A stretch of DNA of 22,525 nt from Bog-473 sp964457065 (GTDB lineage Bacteria; Actinomycetota; Acidimicrobiia; Acidimicrobiales; RAAP-2): positions 1 through 22,525 of the forward strand of contig CAYWDQ010000044.1 of the NCBI GenBank assembly GCA_964457065.1. The letters are read 5' to 3'. Shown here piece by piece: positions 20,655 through 22,525 of the stretch. The notes under the pieces were generated by a model. The model was not told where the DNA came from. It made no database searches and was given only the letters and a program-made list of their open reading frames with translations. The position numbers were made by a program, and so were the translations under genes. How positions within the stretch are numbered: position 1 is the first letter of the stretch; each line of letters begins with the position of its first letter.

Positions 20655-22525
20655 GTGGGAGCAGTCAGGCTGGTCTTCCAGGCCGGGGCACGCCGCCGCT
20701 GGCGGTCTTGGCTGGCCATCGCGGTCCTGATCAGCGTCGTCGGCGGCCTCGTGCTCGCCGCTGCGGCCGCGGGCCGGCGGACAGAGAACGCGTTCCCGCG
20801 CTTCGTGGCGGCCCACGGGTTCGACAGCATCGTCTACGCCACCAGACCGGTGCCCGGAGTCGCCCATCTGCCCGGGGTCGCTTCGGTCACCGAGCTCATC
20901 TTCCCCGACGCGGGCAATCCGACGTGCGACTGCGCACACCCGATCAACCCCACCAACTTCGGCGTGGCCGTCGTGTCGGGCCGGGGCAGGTCGCCCTTCA
21001 CGCTCGTCTCCGGCCAACTACCCGACCCTTCGAAACCCCTCCAGGTGCTCGCATCATCCACATTGCAACAGGACTACGGCGTGCATGTCGGTACCGTGAT
21101 CCACGTCCCGTTCGAAGCACCCTCGCAGGCCGCCGACTACAACAACCCCAATACGGGACTCCCCGACCCGCACGGTCCCCACCTCGCGCTGCAGGTGGTC
21201 GGGATCGAAGCCAGCGAGGTCGAGTTCCCCTCCGGGACCACCCCCGTCTACTTCCTGTACGCCGGCTCGGGGTTCGCGCGCTCGGTGCTGCCGCACACGG
21301 CGTTGCAATACCAGTACTTCGTCCGCCTTCGCAACGGCGCGGCCGGCATCCCCCGGTTCGACCAACAAGCCAGCGAACTGAACCTGGGCAATGGCACTGT
21401 CGGCGCCTCGAGCGAGGACGGAACCGCCGCCACGATCCAGGCGTCCATTCATCCTCAGGCGGTCGGGTGGTGGATCCTCGCCGCGCTCGCCGCGCTCGTC
21501 GGGCTGGCGGTCGTCGGCCAGGCCCTGGCCCGCCAGAGCGCCGTCGAGAGCGAGGACCATCCCACGCTGGTCGCCGTCGGCATGTCCGGCCGGGAGCTCT
21601 TCGCGCTCGGCATGGCACGGAACCTGGTGGTGGGCCTGGCCGGCGCCGTGGGCGCCGTCCTGATCGCCACGGCCTTGTCCCCCATCGCTCCCCTTGGTGA
21701 GGCACGACTGGCCGAGGACTCCACCGGAATCGCGTTCGACTCGCTCGTGCTCCTGCTCGGAGCGCTGGCCACCGTGTTCGTCGTCCTCGCGCTCGGCATC
21801 TGGCCGGCCCTGCGGGCGGCGCGCGTCCGGCGGACGGACGGACGGGCCGAGCCGTCCCGCTCCTCGGCGGTGGTGAGGAACCTGGTCACCCTGGGCGCGC
21901 CGCCCACCGCGGTGATCGGCGTCCGCAACGCCTTGGAGCGGCGCTCCGGTGGGTTCGCCGTTCCTCTGGGCTCTGCGCTCCTGGGCATGGTGCTGGCGGT
22001 CATCGCGTTGTGCGCCACGGGGGTCTTCGGCGCCAGCCTGACCCACCTGACGGCGACGCCCCGGCTCTATGGTGACCCCGAGCAGCTCAGCTTCATGCCG
22101 CCGAACGCCGCCCTGCTCGCCAGCCTGGAGCACAACCCGGCGGTGACCGCCGTCACCGAGGGAACCGGCGCGGGGGACGTGGACGTCAACGGGAAGATCG
22201 TCGGCGGCATCGACGGGACGTCGGTCAAGGGGCCCCTCCTCTTCTCGACGGTGGCCGGGAATCTTCCGGTCGGCGACGACCAGATCGGGCTCGGCGTCTC
22301 GACCATGCGCCAGGTGGGGGCGCACATAGGTTCGGTCGTCGACATCACGTTCACCACCCATTCGGGTGCCCCCAACACCGAGCCGTACCGGGTCGTCTCC
22401 CAGGTCTCCTTCCCGCAATACGGGGGGTTCGTGAGCCTCGGCACGGGGGCCCTGCTGACCACGGCCGGCCTCGTCCACGTCGCCTGCCTCCCGGGTCCCC
22501 AGCTCGCCCTGTGCCGGCAGAAGGT
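20655..22525 (+). CDS. FtsX-type ABC transporter permease, 3'-truncated by window edge
   Basis: Membrane subunit of a MacB/LolC-like ABC exporter or mechanotransmission system. 623 residues are visible and the frame is open to the window end. GTG 20655 is chosen because AAGGAG (20643-20648) lies 6 bases upstream and a short basic start precedes the first membrane helix (residues ~14-38, WLAIAVLISVVGGLVLAAAAA). A large extracytoplasmic domain follows (residues ~40-262). Further helices are at ~266-288 (WWILAALAALVGLAVVGQAL), ~315-345 (NLVVGLAGAVGAVLIATAL), ~361-385 (LVLLLGALATVFVVLALGIWPAL) and ~433-458 (GSALLGMVLAVIALCATGVFG). The cytoplasmic segment VAVGMSGRELFALGMAR between helices 2 and 3 is typical of FtsX permeases. 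The ATPase subunit is probably downstream. It is divergent from the toxin-antitoxin-like pair, with a 172-base shared upstream region in which I see no clear promoter. Confidence 0.9.
   Translation, partial: MGAVRLVFQAGARRRWRSWLAIAVLISVVGGLVLAAAAAGRRTENAFPRFVAAHGFDSIVYATRPVPGVAHLPGVASVTELIFPDAGNPTCDCAHPINPTNFGVAVVSGRGRSPFTLVSGQLPDPSKPLQVLASSTLQQDYGVHVGTVIHVPFEAPSQAADYNNPNTGLPDPHGPHLALQVVGIEASEVEFPSGTTPVYFLYAGSGFARSVLPHTALQYQYFVRLRNGAAGIPRFDQQASELNLGNGTVGASSEDGTAATIQASIHPQAVGWWILAALAALVGLAVVGQALARQSAVESEDHPTLVAVGMSGRELFALGMARNLVVGLAGAVGAVLIATALSPIAPLGEARLAEDSTGIAFDSLVLLLGALATVFVVLALGIWPALRAARVRRTDGRAEPSRSSAVVRNLVTLGAPPTAVIGVRNALERRSGGFAVPLGSALLGMVLAVIALCATGVFGASLTHLTATPRLYGDPEQLSFMPPNAALLASLEHNPAVTAVTEGTGAGDVDVNGKIVGGIDGTSVKGPLLFSTVAGNLPVGDDQIGLGVSTMRQVGAHIGSVVDITFTTHSGAPNTEPYRVVSQVSFPQYGGFVSLGTGALLTTAGLVHVACLPGPQLALCRQK

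Noticed and set aside
20537..21700. 387-residue open frame on + in the last region
   Set aside because: Shadow frame of the ABC permease, rich in Arg and Pro with no domain. The permease frame from 20655 has a ribosome binding site and membrane helices.

Overview
The window looks like a GC-rich actinobacterial chromosome segment, most likely from the Acidimicrobiia or a neighbouring lineage and probably a draft or metagenome assembly. Evidence for this: very strong G/C preference at third codon positions, a mycobacterial Sdh1-type succinate dehydrogenase, a deazaflavin (F420)-dependent nitroreductase-family protein, a DUF664/DinB protein, a secreted repeat protein, many GTG starts with 4-base stop/start overlaps, and several leaderless-type promoters. 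Two runs of N (10 and 100 bases) are assembly gaps. Both ends of the window cut through genes. The taxonomic placement is inference.

Left part (1-6.6 kb, all on +): the end of sdhA with overlapping sdhB; a secreted protein with a five-unit propeller-like region, an IPT/TIG-like domain and six glycine-rich ~41-residue repeats; an SCP2-like lipid-binding protein overlapping a short-chain dehydrogenase; and two small unknown proteins. At 6.6-7.9 kb a TetR regulator and an F420-type nitroreductase are divergently transcribed across a compact promoter/operator region.

Middle (7.9-11.5 kb): an N-terminal fragment of a GNAT-type protein stops at the 10-N gap. After it comes an island of less GC-biased sequence carrying a double zinc-ribbon protein, then a complete paralogue of the GNAT gene. 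A DinB-like protein and a COG4705-type membrane protein follow on the minus strand.

Minus-strand cluster (16.6 to 11.6 kb): ATP-grasp (circularly permuted type), alpha-E, transglutaminase-like, ACT-domain protein and Gfo/Idh/MocA oxidoreductase. The first three overlap each other and form a known conserved set thought to make or modify peptides. The ATP-grasp gene is interrupted by the 100-N gap. Upstream of it, icd and mdh form a two-gene TCA-cycle operon (18.9 to 16.7 kb), so three TCA enzymes (Sdh, Icd, Mdh) lie in this window.

Right part (18.9-22.5 kb): a gene-poor 480-base stretch holds a degenerate ~100-bp direct repeat, two strong hairpins, a 13-bp direct repeat and a tRNA-like 3' half. 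Next is a minus-strand two-gene module: a basic small protein overlapping an AbiEii-like nucleotidyltransferase, resembling a toxin-antitoxin pair. The window ends inside a divergently transcribed FtsX-type ABC transporter permease.

The most interesting items are the toxin-antitoxin-like module with its direct-repeat operator and decayed downstream copy, the recurrent -10/7-nt/start-codon arrangement, the TetR/nitroreductase operator, and the zinc-ribbon island between duplicated GNAT genes.
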